Part shown: in pieces, positions 45,714 to 55,342 of the stretch
Layout of the letters: each line of letters begins with the position of its first letter
Position numbering within the stretch: the stretch's first letter is position 1
Source of the DNA: Candidatus Methylomirabilota bacterium
GTDB taxonomy: Bacteria > Methylomirabilota > Methylomirabilia > Rokubacteriales > CSP1-6
DNA: 64,000 bases
Direction: 5' to 3'
Assembly: GCA_035764725.1 (NCBI GenBank)
Contig: DASTYT010000047.1
Location: forward strand, 171,251-235,250
Notes under the pieces: generated by a model
The model's database searches: none
Seen by the model: the letters and a program-made list of their open reading frames with translations, nothing else
Told to the model about the DNA's origin: nothing
Translations under genes and position numbers: made by a program

Positions 45714-46682
45714 GTGACCAAGCGCGAGCGGGTGATGGCGGCCCTGCGCGGCGACCCGGTGGACCGCGTACCCCTGGCCTTCTGGCTGCACAACTTCGCC
45801 ACCGAGAACTCGGCCAAGGGTCTCGCCGACGAGACGCTTCGCCTCCTGCACCGCTTCGACTGGGATTTCTTGAAGCCCCAGTCGCGCGCCCAGTGCTTCG
45901 CCGAGATGTGGGGCCTGACCTTCACGCCGTCGCGGGACAAGGCCCGCCCGTACACGGTGACCGACGTGCCGGTGGCGGACGCGGCCGGCCTCGCCGCGCT
46001 GCGCCCCGTGAATCCCGAGCAGGGGGCGCTCGGCGAGCAGCTCGAAGCCCTCCGACTGATCCGCGCCGCCGTCGGCCCCGACGTGCCGATCATCTGGACC
46101 GTCTTCTCGCCGCTCATGGTGCTGCCGATGCTGGTGCCCGGGGGCCGCGAGCAGGCCCTGGCCCTCGCGCGGTCGGCCCCACGCGAGACGGAATCGGCCC
46201 TGGGCGCCCTGGCTGTCACCCTCGCGCGCTACGCCAGGGCGTGTCTCGCCGATGGGGCGGACGGGCTCTTCTATGCGACCAACATGGCCACGCGCGAGCT
46301 CATCAGCGCCGAGGAGTGTCGCCGCTGGCAGCGGCCTTTCGATCTGCGCGTGCTGGAGGCGGTGGAGGAGGCGCCCTTCAATCTGCTCCACGTCTGCGGC
46401 GCCGGGATCCACTTCGACGAGTTCGCCGACTACCCCGTGACGGCGTATTCCTGGGCCACGGTGCCCGGCAATCCGACCCTCGAGACCGTGCACGTGCAGA
46501 CCGGCAAGGCGGTGGTGGGCGGGCTCCCTGCCAAGCCGGAGATCGCGTCGATGAAGGCCGAGGAGCTCGAGCGTCGGGCACAGCGTGCGATCGCCGAGAT
46601 GAGCGGGCGCTGGCTCCTGCTCGGTCCCGACTGCTCGATCAATCCCGACACGCCGGACGCGCTGATGGCGATACGCCCATGA
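45714..46682 (+). CDS. Uroporphyrinogen decarboxylase family protein
   Basis: The 322-residue protein has the UroD/MtaA TIM-barrel fold, visible as [20 protein letters not shown] at the start, [20 protein letters not shown] in the middle and the glycine-rich [11 protein letters not shown] near the C-terminus. The N-terminal RVPLAFW block is the UroD family opening, but the usual FLRQAGRY motif of heme-pathway UroD is missing. It is therefore more likely a methyltransferase- or decarboxylase-like paralogue. The GTG at 45714 fits the family start. It overlaps the iron-sulfur gene by four bases. Confidence 0.8.
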   Translation: MTKRERVMAALRGDPVDRVPLAFWLHNFATENSAKGLADETLRLLHRFDWDFLKPQSRAQCFAEMWGLTFTPSRDKARPYTVTDVPVADAAGLAALRPVNPEQGALGEQLEALRLIRAAVGPDVPIIWTVFSPLMVLPMLVPGGREQALALARSAPRETESALGALAVTLARYARACLADGADGLFYATNMATRELISAEECRRWQRPFDLRVLEAVEEAPFNLLHVCGAGIHFDEFADYPVTAYSWATVPGNPTLETVHVQTGKAVVGGLPAKPEIASMKAEELERRAQRAIAEMSGRWLLLGPDCSINPDTPDALMAIRP

Positions 46683-47146
46683 CCAGCTTCCACGTCAACG
46701 GCCGCGCCGTGCAGGTCACGGTCGACGCGGACACGCCACTGCTCTGGGCGCTGCGCGATGAGCTGGGGCTCACGGGCACCAAGTACGGCTGCGGGGCCGC
46801 GCAGTGCGGCGCCTGCACCGTGCACCTCGACGGCCAGGCCATCCGCTCCTGCGTGACGCCCATCACGGCCGCGGAAGGCCGGCAGGTCACCACCATCGAG
46901 GGTGCGATGGGCTCAGGCGCGACGGGGCGGGAGGCGCGCGCGGTGCAGGAGGCCTGGAATCGGCTGGACGTCGTGCAGTGCGGGTTCTGCCAGCCCGGCC
47001 AGATCATGTCGGCGGTGGCGCTCCTCTCCGCGATCCCCCGGCCCACCGATGCCGACATCGACGCCGCCATGACCGGCAATCTCTGCCGCTGCGCCACCTA
47101 TCAGCGGATCCGCGCCGCGATTCACGAAGCGGCGCAGAGCCTGTGA
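46679..47146 (+). CDS. 2Fe-2S subunit of a molybdenum hydroxylase (IorA-like)
   Basis: Electron-transfer subunit, 155 residues. It has the plant-type 2Fe-2S motif [16 protein letters not shown] with a later Cys, and the second cluster motif CGFCQPGQ and [10 protein letters not shown], the standard two-cluster pattern of CoxS/IorA. It overlaps the UroD-like and large-subunit genes by a few bases each. No signal peptide is visible; it may be exported as part of a complex with the Tat-bearing large subunit. Confidence 0.93.
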   Translation: MTSFHVNGRAVQVTVDADTPLLWALRDELGLTGTKYGCGAAQCGACTVHLDGQAIRSCVTPITAAEGRQVTTIEGAMGSGATGREARAVQEAWNRLDVVQCGFCQPGQIMSAVALLSAIPRPTDADIDAAMTGNLCRCATYQRIRAAIHEAAQSL

Positions 47147-49314
47147 CGCCGACCCGCCGTCAGTTCCTCGAGGGTGTGGCCGCCTTGGGGATGGGGCTCG
47201 TCGTGGGGGTCCGGCTCGAACCCGCGCAGGCCCAGCCCGGCGCGCCGGCACCCGGCGTGCTCGCGCCGAACGCCTTCGTGCGCATCGCGCCGGACAACAC
47301 CGTCACCATCATCGCCAAGCACATCGAGATGGGCCAGGGCGCGCATACCGGCCTCGCCACCCTCGTCGCCGAAGAGCTCGACGCGGATTGGAGCCAGATC
47401 CGCGTCGAGGCCGCACCCTCGGATCCGACCCGCTACAACAATCTGGCCTGGGCGCCCCTGCCCGCGCAGGGCACGGGCGGCAGCACGTCCCTGGCGAACT
47501 CGTGGGAGCAGCTCCGGCGGGCCGGCGCCACCGCGCGCGCCATGCTCGTGGCCGCCGCCGCCCAGCGCTGGAGCGTGCCCGCGTCGGAGATCACGGTGGA
47601 TCGCGGCGTCGTGGCGCACGCCCCGAGCGGGCGCCGCGCGACCTTCGGCGAGTTGGCGGCGGACGCGGCCCGACAGACCCCGCCGAGCAACGTCAGCCTG
47701 AAAGATCCGAAGGACTTCAAGCTCATCGGGCGCCATGCGCCGCGGGTGGACTCGCGCCCCAAGACGGACGGGTCGGCCACGTACACGCTCGATGTGCGGC
47801 GCCCCGACATGCTGACCGCCGTCATCGCCCGCCCGCCGCGATTCGGCGCGACCGTGCGCTCGTTCGACGCCACCGAAGCGCGACGGGTGAACGGCGTCAC
47901 GGATGTCGTCCAGGTGCCGGCCGGTGTCGCCGTGGTCGCGAAGGGGACCTGGGCGGCCATCAAAGGACGGCGCGCGCTTCGCATCGACTGGGACGAGCAG
48001 GCCGCGGAGCGGCGCGGCTCCGAGGAGCTCTACGCGCACTACCGGACGCTCGCCCTGCAGCCCGGGGCGGTGGCGCAGGGGCAAGGGGACGTGCCGGCGG
48101 CCATGGGGAGCGCCGCTCGTGTGCTCGAGGCAGTGTACGAGTTCCCCTACCTTGCCCATACGCCCATGGAGACGCTCGACTGCGTGGTGGAGCTCCGCCC
48201 CGACGGCTGCGAGATCTGGCTGGGCTCGCAGGTGCCGACCCTCGATCATCAGACGGTGGCGGCGGTGGTGGGCCTCCCGCCGAGCAAGGTGCGCGTGCAC
48301 ACGCTGCTCGCCGGCGGCAGCTTCGGCCGCCGCTCCACCGCGCGCAGCGAGCTGGTGGTCGAGGCGGCCAGCGTCGCCAAGGCCCTGGGCGGCGCGCGGA
48401 CCGTGAAGCTCGTGTGGACGCGCGAGGACGACGTGCGCGGCGGCTTCTACCGGCCGCTCTACACGCATCGGCTGCGCGCGGGGCTCGATGCCGCCGGCAA
48501 CGTGGTGGCGTGGGCGCACCGCATCGTGGGGCAGTCCATCGTCACCGGCACCCCGCTGGCGCCCCTTCGCGTCCGGGGCGGCATCGATCTCACCTCGGTG
48601 GAGGGCGCCGCGAATCTCCCCTACGCCATCTCCAACACGCTCGTCGATCTCCACTCGCCCACCGTCGGCATCCCGGTGCTCTGGTGGCGCGCGGTGGGAA
48701 GCACGCACACCGCGTACTCCACCGAGGCCTTTCTCGACGAGCTGGCCCGCGCCGCCGGCCGTGATCCGCTGGACATGCGCCGCGCGATGCTCGGACGGCA
48801 TCCGCGACATCTGGCCGTGCTCGATCTCGTCGCGCGGCAGTCGGGCTGGGGCCAGCCCTTGGCGCCGGGCCGCGCCCGCGGCGTGGCCGTGCACGAGTGC
48901 TTCGGGAGCGTGGTGGCCCAGGTCGCCGAGGTCTCGCGCGGCGCCGACGGCCTGCCCCGCGTCGAGCGCGTGGTGTGCGCGGTGGATTGCGGGATCGCCG
49001 TGAACCCCGACGTCGTCCGCGCCCAGATGGAAGGCAGCATCGGCTTCGGGCTCGGCAGCGCCCTCTGGAGCGAGATCACCGTGGTGGACGGCCTCGTGCA
49101 GCAGTCCAACTTCCACGACTTCCGCATCCTGCGCATCGACGAGATGCCGCGCGTGGATGTGCACATCGTGCCGTCGGCGGCGCCGCCCACGGGTGTCGGC
49201 GAGCCCGGTGTGCCCCCCATCGCGCCCGCGGTGGCCAATGCCTGGCTGGCGCTGACCGGCCAGCCGGTGCGCCGCCTACCCTTCTCTCGTCTCGCCCGCG
49301 CGGGGCGCGCGTGA
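47143..49314 (+). CDS. Molybdopterin large subunit (IorB-like) with Tat signal
   Basis: Molybdenum-cofactor subunit of 723 residues, of the isoquinoline 1-oxidoreductase IorB type. The start is [17 protein letters not shown], with RRQFL as the twin-arginine motif, so it is exported folded to the periplasm. Cofactor blocks are [36 protein letters not shown] and the catalytic Glu in [18 protein letters not shown]. The GTG overlaps the 2Fe-2S gene stop. Substrate is unknown: aldehydes or N-heterocycles are typical of the family. Confidence 0.93.
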   Translation: MTPTRRQFLEGVAALGMGLVVGVRLEPAQAQPGAPAPGVLAPNAFVRIAPDNTVTIIAKHIEMGQGAHTGLATLVAEELDADWSQIRVEAAPSDPTRYNNLAWAPLPAQGTGGSTSLANSWEQLRRAGATARAMLVAAAAQRWSVPASEITVDRGVVAHAPSGRRATFGELAADAARQTPPSNVSLKDPKDFKLIGRHAPRVDSRPKTDGSATYTLDVRRPDMLTAVIARPPRFGATVRSFDATEARRVNGVTDVVQVPAGVAVVAKGTWAAIKGRRALRIDWDEQAAERRGSEELYAHYRTLALQPGAVAQGQGDVPAAMGSAARVLEAVYEFPYLAHTPMETLDCVVELRPDGCEIWLGSQVPTLDHQTVAAVVGLPPSKVRVHTLLAGGSFGRRSTARSELVVEAASVAKALGGARTVKLVWTREDDVRGGFYRPLYTHRLRAGLDAAGNVVAWAHRIVGQSIVTGTPLAPLRVRGGIDLTSVEGAANLPYAISNTLVDLHSPTVGIPVLWWRAVGSTHTAYSTEAFLDELARAAGRDPLDMRRAMLGRHPRHLAVLDLVARQSGWGQPLAPGRARGVAVHECFGSVVAQVAEVSRGADGLPRVERVVCAVDCGIAVNPDVVRAQMEGSIGFGLGSALWSEITVVDGLVQQSNFHDFRILRIDEMPRVDVHIVPSAAPPTGVGEPGVPPIAPAVANAWLALTGQPVRRLPFSRLARAGRA

Positions 49315-49928
49315 CGTCCCGCGTGCGCCGCGCCGCCGCGGTCGCCATCGCGCTCGCCGCGGGCGCGCTGGCGGCGGGGGCGGGCGCGCAGGACCCCGTC
49401 GCGCTGCAGGGCCCCGATGCCTTCGTGTCCATCGGGGACCGCGCCCAGCGCTCGATGGCCCTCTTCACGGAGGCGGGCAAGGTGCTCCAGCACCCGCGCT
49501 GCCAGAATTGCCATTCCAGCGACGAGCGCCCGCGCCAAGGCGATGACGGCCGGCCGCATCTGCCCGCGGTGCGGCTCGGCGCCGATGGCTTCGGCGCCGC
49601 GGGCCTGCGCTGCCCCGCCTGTCACGGCGAGGCGAACTTCGACGCGGTCGGGATGCCCGGGATGACGAACTGGCACCTGGCGCCCGTCTCCATGGGCCTC
49701 CGCGGCCGCTCCATCGGCCAGATCTGCGCCCAGCTCAGGCAGCAGGACAAGGACGGCACGCTGCCGCTGCCAGACCTCGTCGGTCACGTCACCCGCGACC
49801 CACTGGTGATCTGGGCTTGGGGTCCGGGGCCAGGGCGCCGGCCCGCCCCCGGTACGCACGAGACCTTCGTGGCCTTGATGCGAGCCTGGGTGGATTCGGG
49901 CGCGGAGTGCCCGGCAGCGGATCGGTAG
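49311..49928 (+). CDS. Periplasmic diheme cytochrome c
   Basis: The 205-residue protein has a signal peptide ([18 protein letters not shown]) and two heme-binding sites, CQNCHSS and CPACHGE. Histidines and methionines further on ([16 protein letters not shown]) could be axial ligands. It overlaps the IorB-like gene by four bases, so it is the likely electron acceptor of the periplasmic molybdenum hydroxylase. It needs the ccm operon encoded elsewhere in this window for maturation. Confidence 0.9.
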   Translation: MTSRVRRAAAVAIALAAGALAAGAGAQDPVALQGPDAFVSIGDRAQRSMALFTEAGKVLQHPRCQNCHSSDERPRQGDDGRPHLPAVRLGADGFGAAGLRCPACHGEANFDAVGMPGMTNWHLAPVSMGLRGRSIGQICAQLRQQDKDGTLPLPDLVGHVTRDPLVIWAWGPGPGRRPAPGTHETFVALMRAWVDSGAECPAADR

Positions 49929-50136
49929 ATAGGCTCGCCCCTCTCTCGCGATCTCTGCTGCTCGGGCCCTGAGGGCGATTTCCACTCGGTAGAATCTCAC
50001 GTCATCGATAGGGCCCGTTCGACGGCGGAGCCGATAAGTGCTGGCCACTCCTCGACATCGATCGGCACACTCCACGAGCTTGGAGCCGGCATCGCGATTG
50101 CTCTGAGTCATCCGAGCCGAAACCGGGGGTGGGGCG
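49929..50136. other. Intergenic stretch after the cytochrome gene
   Basis: No gene is supported here. There is a weak GCCC-TGA-GGGC hairpin at 49966-49976 and a TAGAAT sequence near 49992 without a clear -35 partner. The stretch separates the plus-strand cytochrome operon from the minus-strand decarboxylase genes that end at 50542. Confidence 0.6.
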
Positions 50137-50532
50137 GTGGGCAAGCGCAGTCGAGTCGCGGGCGTGCTCGCGGTCGGTAATGCCCTTCTCCTCGTGGTCG
50201 GACTCGGGCTCCCGTCCCGGGTGACCGCTCAGACCCCGGCGCAGGGACAAACCCTGGCAATCCTCCTGCTCCTCGGCCTCGGCCCCCGGCCGGGCGCGCA
50301 GCAGGCGATACAGGGACAGAAGCCGGCCCCCGCGAGCATGAGCGCCGGGACCGATCGGCGAGCCCACGACAAAGCGGCGAAAAAGCCTCAGCGCCCCGAA
50401 GGCGGCCCCGGCCGGGTGACCTACGACGAGGTGAACGGGCGGAAAGTCGCGCGGACGGTCGAGTCAGCGAGGCCTCCCGCGGAAGGCAAGATGAGCGCTG
50501 CCCTTCCCCTCGCCGCTCCCGCCATCCGGTGA
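50137..50532 (+). CDS. Possible small secreted protein
   Basis: I do not recognise this protein. The 131-residue frame starts at a GTG and begins with a signal-peptide-like stretch ([21 protein letters not shown] followed by SRVTAQTP, quoted in two parts). A second short hydrophobic stretch follows, then a low-complexity tail rich in Ala, Arg, Pro and Lys. No ribosome binding site is clear. The signal peptide argues for a real gene; the tail and the high GC leave chance open. Confidence 0.35.
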   Translation: MGKRSRVAGVLAVGNALLLVVGLGLPSRVTAQTPAQGQTLAILLLLGLGPRPGAQQAIQGQKPAPASMSAGTDRRAHDKAAKKPQRPEGGPGRVTYDEVNGRKVARTVESARPPAEGKMSAALPLAAPAIR

Positions 50533-50541
50533 TCCAGCCTC

Positions 50542-51096
50542 CTAGAGCCGGAAGCGGACCGTGATGTCCTCCGGACGCTCCGAGTAGGGCGGAATCTCCT
50601 CGGCGGGATCGAAGGCAATGGGCAGGATGAGGAGGGCCGGCCCCGCCGCCTTGCGCGTCGCCGCCAGCGCCGCGGCGAGCGCCGCGGGCTCGGCCACCGT
50701 CGCCACGTGGCCGATGCCGGAAGCGCGGGCGAGCGCGCCCCAGTCCACCGGCGCGCCCGGCAGCATCTGCCCGCCCGACGACTCGTAGTGGCCGTTCAGC
50801 CAGAGGACGCACGTGAGATTCGACGGGCAGGCCGCGGCCACGGTGGCCAGCACATTGGGGCTCATCAGGAGCGAGCCGTCCCCTTCGAGCGCCACCACGT
50901 GGCGCTCCGGGCGCGTCAGCGCGATGCCGAGGGCGAGCGGGATGGCGGCGCCCATGGAGTCGCACAGCGCGAAGACGGGCGCGGGCACCGTCATGTGCGG
51001 GAGCCAGCGGGCGTTGGCGCCCAGGCACGACACGAGCACGTCCTGCGGCATCAGCGCCGCCACCAGCGCGTCCAGAAAGGGCTTGCGCGGGATCAC
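50542..51096 (-). CDS. TPP-dependent decarboxylase beta subunit (ComE/phosphonopyruvate decarboxylase type)
   Basis: TPP-binding half of a split 2-oxoacid decarboxylase such as sulfopyruvate decarboxylase (ComDE) or phosphonopyruvate decarboxylase. The 184-residue protein has the TPP-phosphate/metal motif starting EGDGSLLMSPNV and ending near CVLWLNGHYE, the GDG-x25-NN-like pattern, and the strand GIGHVATVAEPAAL. Its ATG overlaps the alpha subunit stop by four bases. The substrate (sulfopyruvate, phosphonopyruvate or another) is not resolved by sequence alone. Confidence 0.85.
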   Translation of the reverse strand: MIPRKPFLDALVAALMPQDVLVSCLGANARWLPHMTVPAPVFALCDSMGAAIPLALGIALTRPERHVVALEGDGSLLMSPNVLATVAAACPSNLTCVLWLNGHYESSGGQMLPGAPVDWGALARASGIGHVATVAEPAALAAALAATRKAAGPALLILPIAFDPAEEIPPYSERPEDITVRFRL

Positions 51097-51587
51097 GCGA
51101 GGTCCTCACCGCTGATGAGAAGCACGAAGGGCCCGCGCGACTCCACGGAGAACTCCACGCCGCGCTTCACCTGCGCCGCGAGATCGCCCTTGCCGTCGGC
51201 CAGGGCATGCGGGAGCCGCCATGCCTGCAAGGTCGCCTGGGTCACACGGCCCTTGGGCGCGTGGTAGTAGACCGGGTCGCGGTGGTCGCCCCGCAGCGAC
51301 ACGATGAAGAAGCAGGGCAGCCGGTAGAGCTCGACGAGGCCCGCGAGGATGCCGCCGCAGTTGAGGAGCCCCGCGTTCTGGATGAGCACGGCGCCGCGGC
51401 CGCCCGCGAGGTTCGCGCCGCAAGCCACCGCCACCGCCTCTTCTTCCCGCGCCACGTCGACCGCGCGCACTTTCGCCGACGCGCGCACCGCGGCCATGAT
51501 CTTCCCGATCCACGTATCCGGCACCGAGGCGGCGAGGGTGACCCCCGCGTCCTCGAGCCCCCGGACGATCGCCGCCGCGCCGCTCAT
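51093..51587 (-). CDS. TPP-dependent decarboxylase alpha subunit (ComD type)
   Basis: Pyrimidine-domain half of the split decarboxylase, 164 residues. Family blocks are LEDAGVTLAASVPDTWIGKI, the catalytic Glu in VDVAREEEAVAVACGANLAGG and QNAGLLNCGGILAGLVELY. The glutamate in REEEAVA activates TPP. It lies 21 bases downstream of the 2Fe-2S subunit gene and overlaps the beta subunit, so the ComD-ComE pair closes the ten-gene operon. Confidence 0.87.
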   Translation of the reverse strand: MSGAAAIVRGLEDAGVTLAASVPDTWIGKIMAAVRASAKVRAVDVAREEEAVAVACGANLAGGRGAVLIQNAGLLNCGGILAGLVELYRLPCFFIVSLRGDHRDPVYYHAPKGRVTQATLQAWRLPHALADGKGDLAAQVKRGVEFSVESRGPFVLLISGEDLA

Positions 51588-51608
51588 CGGACCCGCCTCA
51601 TCCGCTGA

Positions 51609-52091
51609 TCACCGCGGTGGATTTCGAGCCGCCGCGCGCGCGGCGGCCTCGACCGCTTCGACGATGAAGTGGTAGCCGGTGCACCGGCAGAGATTGCCCG
51701 CGAGCATCTCGCGGATCTCGTCCGGCGTCGGATGAGGATGCTCCTTGAGGAACGCGTGGGTCGTCAGCAGGATGCCGGGCGTGCAGTAGCCGCACTGAAG
51801 CCCGTGCTTGTCCTGGAAGGCTTGCTGGAGTGGCGCCAGCCCCTCGTCCGGCGTGATGCCCTCCACGGTCGTGATGGCATGGCCGCCCGCCTGCACCGCG
51901 AGCATGAGGCACGAGCGCACCGGCTCGCCGTCCAGCAGCACCGTGCAGGCGCCGCAAACCCCGTGCTCGCAGCCCACGTGGGTGCCGGTGAGATCCAGCA
52001 CGTCCCGGAGACAGTCGGCGAGCGAGAGGCGGGGTTCCACCTGCACCTCGTGCTCAAGCCCGTTGACCAGGAGCCGCACCGCGCGCGTCAT
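51609..52091 (-). CDS. 2Fe-2S subunit of a molybdenum hydroxylase (CoxS-like)
   Basis: The 160-residue protein has the first cluster motif GCEHGVCGACTVLLDG with a following Cys, and the second cluster with CGYCTPG and CRCTGYH. This is the standard two-cluster small subunit of the xanthine oxidase/CODH family. It overlaps the FAD subunit gene by four bases, and together they feed electrons from the molybdenum subunit to FAD. Confidence 0.95.
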   Translation of the reverse strand: MTRAVRLLVNGLEHEVQVEPRLSLADCLRDVLDLTGTHVGCEHGVCGACTVLLDGEPVRSCLMLAVQAGGHAITTVEGITPDEGLAPLQQAFQDKHGLQCGYCTPGILLTTHAFLKEHPHPTPDEIREMLAGNLCRCTGYHFIVEAVEAAARAAARNPPR

Positions 52092-52957
52092 GCCGCCCTC
52101 CGGCAGCGCCGGACCGCGTCCATCAGGGTGCGCTCGGCAAGCACCGCGGCCACATCCTGACGATAGCGCGCGGAGGCGTGGAGATCGCCCTCAGGGCTGA
52201 GCGCCGCCGCCGCCGCGCGCGCCGCCGCGCGAACACCGACCTCGGTGACGGGCTGCCCGGTGAGCGCGGCCTCCGCGGCGGCGCCGCGCACCGGCGTCCC
52301 GCCCACGCCGAAGAAGGCCAGGCGCACGCCCGCGGCGCGTCCCGCCGCGTCCTGCCACAGCAGGGCGGCGGCCCCCACGAGCGCGAAGTCGCCGTGGCGG
52401 CGCGCCACTTCGGCGAAGCCCCATCCGGCCTCGGGCCGCGGCAGGCTGAAACGTGCCTCGGTCACCAGCTCGTCGGCACGGAGCGAGGTGGTGAGCGGCG
52501 CGCGATAGAGCGCACCGGCGGCGACGGTACGCTCGCCCTGCGGGCCGCGCGCCACCACCTCGCCGTCGAGACAGAGGAGCAGCGCGGGCAGCTCGGACGC
52601 GGGATCGGCGTGCGCCACGCTCCCGACGACCGTGCCGCGGTTCCGGATCGCGGTGTGGCCCACGTGACGCAGGGCCTCGGCCATGAGCGGCAGCCGTGTC
52701 ACCGCCCAGCGCGCGGCCGCGGCCTGCCGGCGCAGCGCGCCCACGTGAACGCGGCCGCCGGCCTCGCGGAGATAGTCGAGCTCGGTCGCGCCGTTGATGT
52801 CCACGAGCATCGCGGGCCGGGCAAGGCGGAGATTGAGCATGGGCATCAGGCTCTGGCCTCCCGCGAGGATCTTGGCGTCGTCGCCGTGCTGGGCCAGCGC
52901 CGCCACCGCCTCGGCCGTGCTCGCCGCCGGCGTGTAGTCGAAGGGCGCGGGCTTCAC
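52088..52957 (-). CDS. FAD-binding subunit of a molybdenum hydroxylase (CoxM-like)
   Basis: The 289-residue protein has the FAD pyrophosphate motif LAGGQSLMPMLNLRLARP (AGGQS loop) and the second loop TAIRNRGTVVGSVAHADPASE, both diagnostic of CoxM. The C-terminal CO-dehydrogenase flavoprotein domain follows. It overlaps the large subunit gene and the 2Fe-2S gene by four bases each. Confidence 0.95.
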   Translation of the reverse strand: MKPAPFDYTPAASTAEAVAALAQHGDDAKILAGGQSLMPMLNLRLARPAMLVDINGATELDYLREAGGRVHVGALRRQAAAARWAVTRLPLMAEALRHVGHTAIRNRGTVVGSVAHADPASELPALLLCLDGEVVARGPQGERTVAAGALYRAPLTTSLRADELVTEARFSLPRPEAGWGFAEVARRHGDFALVGAAALLWQDAAGRAAGVRLAFFGVGGTPVRGAAAEAALTGQPVTEVGVRAAARAAAAALSPEGDLHASARYRQDVAAVLAERTLMDAVRRCRRAA

Positions 52958-55335
52958 GGGCGCGCCCCCTGCCCCGCCGACGATTCCGCACGCTCGTGCG
53001 CGGCACGGATGAGGCCCAGCACGGTGTCAGGACCCAGCGGCGCGCGTGTCACCCGCACGCCGAGGTGCGCGAGGGCATCCTCGACGGCGTTGGCGATGGC
53101 GGCGGGCGGCGAGATGGCCCCGCCCTCGCCGATCCCCTTGATGCCGAGCGGGTTCCGCGGCGACGGGTACTCGAGATGCACGGTCTCGATCGGCGGCAGC
53201 TCCATCGCGGTCGGGACGAGATAGTCCATGAAGGTGCCGGTGAGGAGCTGGCCCTGCTCGTCGTACACCATCTCCTCGAGCAGGCCCCCGCCCACGCCCT
53301 GGGCCACGCCGCCGTGGATCTGCCCCTCGACGATCATGGGATTGATGAGCTTGCCGCAGTCGTGCGCCACCATGTAACGGAGGAGGCGCACCGCGCCGGT
53401 GCCCGGGTCCACTTCGACGTGGGCCACGTGCACCGCGCTCGTGTAGGTCACGGTGGGCTGATGGTGATACACCGTGGCCTCGAAGTCGGCCGTGACGGGC
53501 CCGGGCTTCGCGAACGTGGGCAGCGCCGAGCGAATCACCCGCTCCAGCGGCACCGACGAGGCCGGCGTGCCTCGAACACCCGCCATCCCGTCCGCGATCT
53601 CGACGTCACCCGGCGCGGCCTCCAGCAGTGCGGCAGCGGCCGCGGTGAGCTTCTCGCGCACCTTGCCCGCCGCGTCGAAGATCGAGCTGCCCGCGTTCAC
53701 CGCGCTGCGGCTCGCGAAGGTGCCGACGCCGAAGGGAATGGCGGCGGTGTCCCCGCCCACGACGGTGACCCAGTCGAGCGGGATCCCGAGCACGTCCGCC
53801 GCCACCTGCGCGAACGAGGTCTCGTGCCCTTGCCCCTGGCTGCAGGCCCCGGTGGCGACGATCGCCCGCCCGGAGGCGTCCATCCGCACTGTCGCGCCCT
53901 CGTACGGCCCGATTGCGGTGCCCTCGACATAGCCGGAGATGCCGATCCCGCGGAGTATGCCCCGCTCGCGCCGCGCCGCCGCCTGCTCGGCGCGCAGCCG
54001 CTCGTACCCGATTGCGTCGAGCGCGGCGGCCAGATTGGCGCGGAAGTCGCCACTGTCGTAGACGAGGCGATTGCCGTCGCGATAGGGAATGTCCAGCTCG
54101 TAGGGCAAGTCGGCGGCGGAGAGATAATTCCGCCGGCGCAGCTCGGCGGGATCCATGCGGAGCTCCCGCGCGAGACAGTCCACGATGCGGTCCATCGCGT
54201 ACACCGTCTCCGGCCGGCCCGCGCCGCGGTATGGCGCGTTGGGCGTCTTGTTGGTCACCACGCCCTGACATTCCACCTCGAGGGCGGGCACCCGATGCGG
54301 CCCGAGCAGATGCGCCACCGTGTTGTACGGCAGCACGATGCCCCACGAGTTGTACGCGCCCAGATCCACCCAGATCCGATCGCGGAGCGCCAACATATTC
54401 CCTTCGCGCGTGGCGCCGAGCTCGATGTCGTGCACCTGATGGCGGGCGTGGGCGGAGGCCAGCATGTGCTCGCGGCGATCCTCCGTCCACTTCACCGGCC
54501 GGCGGCAGGCGATGGCCGCGGCGGGAATCAGGAGATCCTCAGGATAGCCGTTGGCCTTGGTGCCGAAGCCCCCACCCACGTCGGGCGCGATGACGCGGAT
54601 CTTGTGGGCGGGGAGGCCCAGCGCGGCCACCAGCCCCTGCTGGACGAAGTGGACGACCTGGGTACCGTTCCAGGTGGTGAGGGTCCCGTCGCGGACGTCC
54701 CACTGCGCGAGCACGCCGCGCGTCTCCATGGGCATGCCGACATAACGCTGCACGTAGAAGCGCTCACGCACCGTCACCGCCGCCGCGGCCATGGCACGCG
54801 CGGCGTCGCCGAAGCCAGTCTTGAAGCGCAGCGCCACGTTGTCGCCCCAGGCCTCGTGGATCACGGGCGCCCCCGGCTCGCCGCCCGCCACCATGTCCAC
54901 CACCGCGGGCAACGGGTCATAGTCCACCTCCACGAGCTCGGCGGCGTCCTCGGCCAGGGCGCGGCTGTCCGCCACGACCATGGCCACGATCTCGCCCACG
55001 TGGCGCACCACGTCGCGCGCCATCGCGAGCTGGCCCACCTGCTTCATCGTGACCTCCACGCGTGCAGCGAGGCCGGGCGGGATGGCGCCGAAGAGCGGCA
55101 GCGGCTTCATCCAGCGCTCGAGGTCGGCGAACGTGAAGACGCGGAACACGCCGGGGCGTCGCGCCGCCTCGTCTGATCTGATGGCGCGCACGGTGGCGTG
55201 CGCGTGGGGGCTGCGCACGAAGGCCGCGTGAAGCATGCCGGGCAGCTTCATGTCGTCAACGAAGCGCCCCTCACCTCGGAGCAGGCGCGGATCCTCGCGC
55301 CGCGGGACCGACGCGCCGAACAGCTTGGCTCCCAT
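52954..55335 (-). CDS. Molybdopterin large subunit of a molybdenum hydroxylase (CoxL-like, form II type)
   Basis: The 793-residue protein binds the molybdenum cofactor and catalyses hydroxylation. It starts KLFGASVPRREDPRLLRGEG and has the motif PYRGAGRPETVYAMD, which is the form II (xanthine-dehydrogenase-like) loop, not the AYXCSFR loop of true aerobic CO dehydrogenase. The catalytic Glu lies in GIGEGGAISPPAAIANAV. A role as aldehyde or other hydroxylase is therefore likelier than CO oxidation. ATG 55335 is 7 bases after livF. Confidence 0.93.
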   Translation of the reverse strand: MGAKLFGASVPRREDPRLLRGEGRFVDDMKLPGMLHAAFVRSPHAHATVRAIRSDEAARRPGVFRVFTFADLERWMKPLPLFGAIPPGLAARVEVTMKQVGQLAMARDVVRHVGEIVAMVVADSRALAEDAAELVEVDYDPLPAVVDMVAGGEPGAPVIHEAWGDNVALRFKTGFGDAARAMAAAAVTVRERFYVQRYVGMPMETRGVLAQWDVRDGTLTTWNGTQVVHFVQQGLVAALGLPAHKIRVIAPDVGGGFGTKANGYPEDLLIPAAAIACRRPVKWTEDRREHMLASAHARHQVHDIELGATREGNMLALRDRIWVDLGAYNSWGIVLPYNTVAHLLGPHRVPALEVECQGVVTNKTPNAPYRGAGRPETVYAMDRIVDCLARELRMDPAELRRRNYLSAADLPYELDIPYRDGNRLVYDSGDFRANLAAALDAIGYERLRAEQAAARRERGILRGIGISGYVEGTAIGPYEGATVRMDASGRAIVATGACSQGQGHETSFAQVAADVLGIPLDWVTVVGGDTAAIPFGVGTFASRSAVNAGSSIFDAAGKVREKLTAAAAALLEAAPGDVEIADGMAGVRGTPASSVPLERVIRSALPTFAKPGPVTADFEATVYHHQPTVTYTSAVHVAHVEVDPGTGAVRLLRYMVAHDCGKLINPMIVEGQIHGGVAQGVGGGLLEEMVYDEQGQLLTGTFMDYLVPTAMELPPIETVHLEYPSPRNPLGIKGIGEGGAISPPAAIANAVEDALAHLGVRVTRAPLGPDTVLGLIRAAHERAESSAGQGARP

Positions 55336-55342
55336 GCTGACG

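Noticed and set aside
52996-55176. 726-codon open frame on the plus strand opposite the CoxL-like gene
   Set aside because: The CoxL-like protein on the other strand is clearly real, and the antisense product is low-complexity His/Arg/Gly sequence.
52954-55335. Aerobic carbon monoxide dehydrogenase
   Set aside because: The active-site loop reads PYRGAGR (form II), not the AYXCSFR loop of true CO dehydrogenase, so CO oxidation is not supported.
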